Assembly: GCA_020284085.1 (NCBI GenBank)
Contig: JACEVL010000938.1
Coordinates: 1-64,000, forward strand
Length of the DNA stretch: 64,000 bases
Direction of reading: 5' to 3'
Origin: Aporrectodea caliginosa
Taxonomy: Eukaryota; Annelida; Clitellata; Crassiclitellata; Lumbricidae
The position numbers were made by a program, and so were the translations under genes. This document shows positions 61,988-64,000 of this stretch, piece by piece. Below the pieces are notes generated by a model. It searched no databases. It was not told the DNA's origin and worked only from the letters and a program-made list of their open reading frames with translations. Within the stretch, counting starts at the first letter, position 1. Every line of letters begins with the position of its first letter.

Positions 61988-63949
61988 TCATTGGGGTGGT
62001 TTCCAGGCTTCGATTTTTGGGCGGGTCGTGCTGTACGGCTGGTACTTCTGGTCAGTTCCAGTCAGGTTTTCCTTGTGATCAGTCATCCACTTGTAATGGA
62101 CGGTGTTCTCTTTCGTGGGTGGCTCATCGCCTATGTAGTGTAACCAACGATGCCTATGTATGACAGATGCAATGCAAATTACCGGTAATTTATTCACAAC
62201 AGACACAGATTATGCAAAGTTACATGATAAAAACTCATGCAGCAATCCTCCATCACAATTAATGCACTTCTGAACATCTAATCCAATGAATTGTAAAGTG
62301 CCGTTCATCATACGAGAGGCGCTTTACAGATGCTTAAATACGATACGATACTGCAAAGACTTTCAAAAATGCTATTATCACGATACACAAGGTCGTGGCA
62401 CCCCTCCGTTGGCTATTCATGGACTTGACTGCCCCTCGTATTCATAAGTGCTACAACTCAGTCCAGAAGCTTTGCCTATGTTGGGCCCACCAGCTGGAAT
62501 CGCCTTCTTGAGAGCTGCGGCTCTAGCTTCTCAGTTTGTCCCTTCCACGGTTTCAGAAGTGCCTGAAGTCTGTATTATTCTACAGCAATTTCACTAGTCT
62601 AGTTTGGGTCTGGAGCGACTCTGATGAGTTTTATTTTGGAAGTGGCACTTTATAAATGTCAGGTTACAATTACAAGGCACTGATTGAAACTGTAGTCAAA
62701 ATTGCAATCACAGGAGAGGAGAAGCCTGGTCAAACTCTGTGATGGCAGAGAAACCAAATGTCAAGCTATGGGCAATGTGGTTAGGTTCCATACACACACT
62801 TCTATACAGACTGCTGTGTTAAGTGGTCAGATCAGATACAGTGTATTGAACGATTATCTCAAAAGTAAACCGAGATCAACAAGGCAGCAAAGAGGTTTCA
62901 TAGTTTTCATTTCACCTATTTTTTGCAAGATTCGACATTGGCTCCTTGTCAACACTCATCTATGCCTCAGATTCAGATTTACTTTGAACATACAGTGCTA
63001 AAAAATAAATAAATAGAAAAATAAATAACATTGTCCCAAACTGTTTTTTTTAATTTGCACTACCATTGAATCAGTAAGAATGGTTCCTGTTGCAAATGGC
63101 GAGCACTACGCAACTGGTTGCATACACACATATACAGTGTATTGAAGCCTTTTTATGGGACTCCAGATATGTCCAGAATGAAAGCCCATTTTATGTCCAG
63201 AGTAATAGTACCTACCATTCTATTCTATCCGGAGTAATAGTACCTACCATTTTATGTCCATAGTAATAGTACCTACCATTCTATGTCCGGAGTAATATTC
63301 TACGTACCCACCACTCTACGTCCAGAGCAATAGAACCTACCATGTCTATAGTAATAAATAGTACCTACCATTCAGCAGGAACCTGGCTTCCATCGTAATC
63401 CCAGCCATACTTCTCTGCGTAATTCACCCAACGACTGCGACCTGAGGAAAGGAATAACAAACTCACAACTATACCGGTAATGCAGAAATCACAGCACGTT
63501 CTGCTAATCTAAATAATATCAAAAATGAGTTTGAAGATATATATGCTGTCACCAAGGCTGTGTAAAATATTAACCTGAAGTCACACCTTGTTCTTTCTAT
63601 CCGCAAGTCTTATTACAATTCTGACATTTGTAACCATGCCAAGGTCAGAAAATCAGTAAGCGAGAAATCAATTTCAGGAGGGTGCATTTCGAGGACTACC
63701 TCAATTGTTATAATGTTTAGCGATAGCTGTTGTCTTTACACTATTCTGTATATTTTTCATCGTAAAGTTGCATGTGCCTGATCAATGTAAATTGTGTCTG
63801 ACTTTCAATAATAAAATCACTTAATTTGCTTGGAAGATTTCTAAGAGAATTATAATGCTTGGTTACCCATAAAGTACATCTTGTTCTGGTAGTATTTGTT
63901 GCCATATTTATCTGTTCCAACGTGTGTTCCCCATTTAATTTCATCCGTT
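61988..63949 (-). CDS. NDUFA12: NADH dehydrogenase 1 alpha subcomplex subunit 12, 3' three exons (5' end outside window)
   Basis: Accessory subunit (B17.2 family) of mitochondrial complex I, on the matrix side. Exons: 63949-63867, 63441-63369, 62153-61988, all GT-AG with matching phase; 107 aa are visible out of about 145 expected, and the start lies beyond the right edge. Family blocks: GTHVGTDKYGNKYY, RSRWVNY, DYDGSQVPAEWHRWLHYIGD, the TDHKENLTGTDQKYQPYSTT segment, and a C-terminus close to the usual KIQEWIPP, here KIEAWKPPQ. The linker between RWV and the DGSQVP motif is a few residues shorter than in mammals. Minus-strand AATAAA at 61840-61835, ~148 bp after the stop, is a likely polyA signal. 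The donor of the middle exon borders a tandem array of donor-like units. Confidence 0.95.
62154..63189 (-). other. NDUFA12 intron, ordinary part
   Basis: AT-rich intron sequence with a plus-strand SINE-tail-like piece at 62600-62670 (GGAGCGACTCTGATGAG and CACTTTATAAATGTC) and an A-rich stretch near 63001-63030. No exon missing here, since phases of the flanking exons already join. Confidence 0.5.
63190..63370. repeat. Minisatellite built on the NDUFA12 splice-donor sequence
   Basis: About 30-bp units (plus strand: GAGTAATAGTACCTACCATT, then CTATGTCCG) repeated about six times with variants. Read on the minus strand each perfect unit carries TGGTAGGTACTATTACT, the same sequence as the genuine exon donor at 63369-63360. 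Four exact and one degraded donor-like copies follow the real one in the intron. Confidence 0.82.
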
Positions 63950-64000
63950 CTGAAAATCCGCAACACACAGATGTTCAAATAACAGTTAAACTTAAGCCAA

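Overview
The window is nuclear DNA from an animal, almost certainly a marine invertebrate. The genes are spliced with GT-AG introns, the intergenic DNA is AT-rich, and the repeats are tRNA-derived SINEs ending in GCGCTATATAAAT plus simple tails, many short hAT-type MITEs and long microsatellites. I cannot assign the phylum; a deuterostome or lophotrochozoan is likely.

Six protein genes were recognised and their exons rebuilt by hand from splice sites and reading phase. From left to right: ALAD (minus, 14452-7756, nine exons, 339 aa, heme synthesis); a twelve-finger C2H2 zinc-finger gene (minus, 20854-16434, 899 aa); a KCTD7/KCTD14-type BTB gene (minus, last exon 24863-24141, possible first exon near 26.6 kb); an MTMR14/Jumpy phosphoinositide phosphatase (plus, 27620-46107, seventeen exons, 618 aa, catalytic CISGWDR motif intact); DYRK2 kinase (minus, 58480-56771, intronless CDS, 569 aa); and the 3' part of NDUFA12, a complex I subunit (minus, 63949-61988, N-terminus beyond the right edge). 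The KCTD and MTMR14 genes are divergent. The genes are unrelated housekeeping or signalling genes and form no pathway.

The rest is repeats. 0-7 kb: a broken hAT transposase, a SINE with a duplicated head, a perfect hAT MITE with 8-bp target duplication, and a 1.55-kb TTAA-flanked element filled by a microsatellite with a ~150-bp higher-order period. 7-14.5 kb: ALAD. 14.6-16.4 kb: MITE and SINE. 16.4-20.9 kb: zinc-finger gene with a MITE in its intron. 21.7-23.5 kb: an inverted-repeat element, a GC-rich minisatellite and a degenerate ~45-bp minisatellite. 24.1-27.6 kb: KCTD gene and divergent promoter. 27.6-46.1 kb: MTMR14, whose introns carry nested MITEs, an inverted MITE pair around exons 5-6, a GTCTCG-rich hAT-like element, a splice-donor-like minisatellite and a decayed copy of the catalytic exon. 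48.8-53.8 kb: MITEs and an AT-rich core bracketed by inverted arrays of a 13-15-bp unit, embedded in a GC-rich minisatellite. 56.7-58.9 kb: DYRK2. 59-64 kb: TA tracts, an L2/CR1-type LINE tail and NDUFA12, where a splice donor appears to have become a minisatellite.

The most interesting material is the mobile and tandem DNA: at least eight MITE-like elements whose termini and target duplications can be read directly, one nested in another with an uncommon 6-bp duplication, and tandem arrays that multiply splice-site sequences inside genes.
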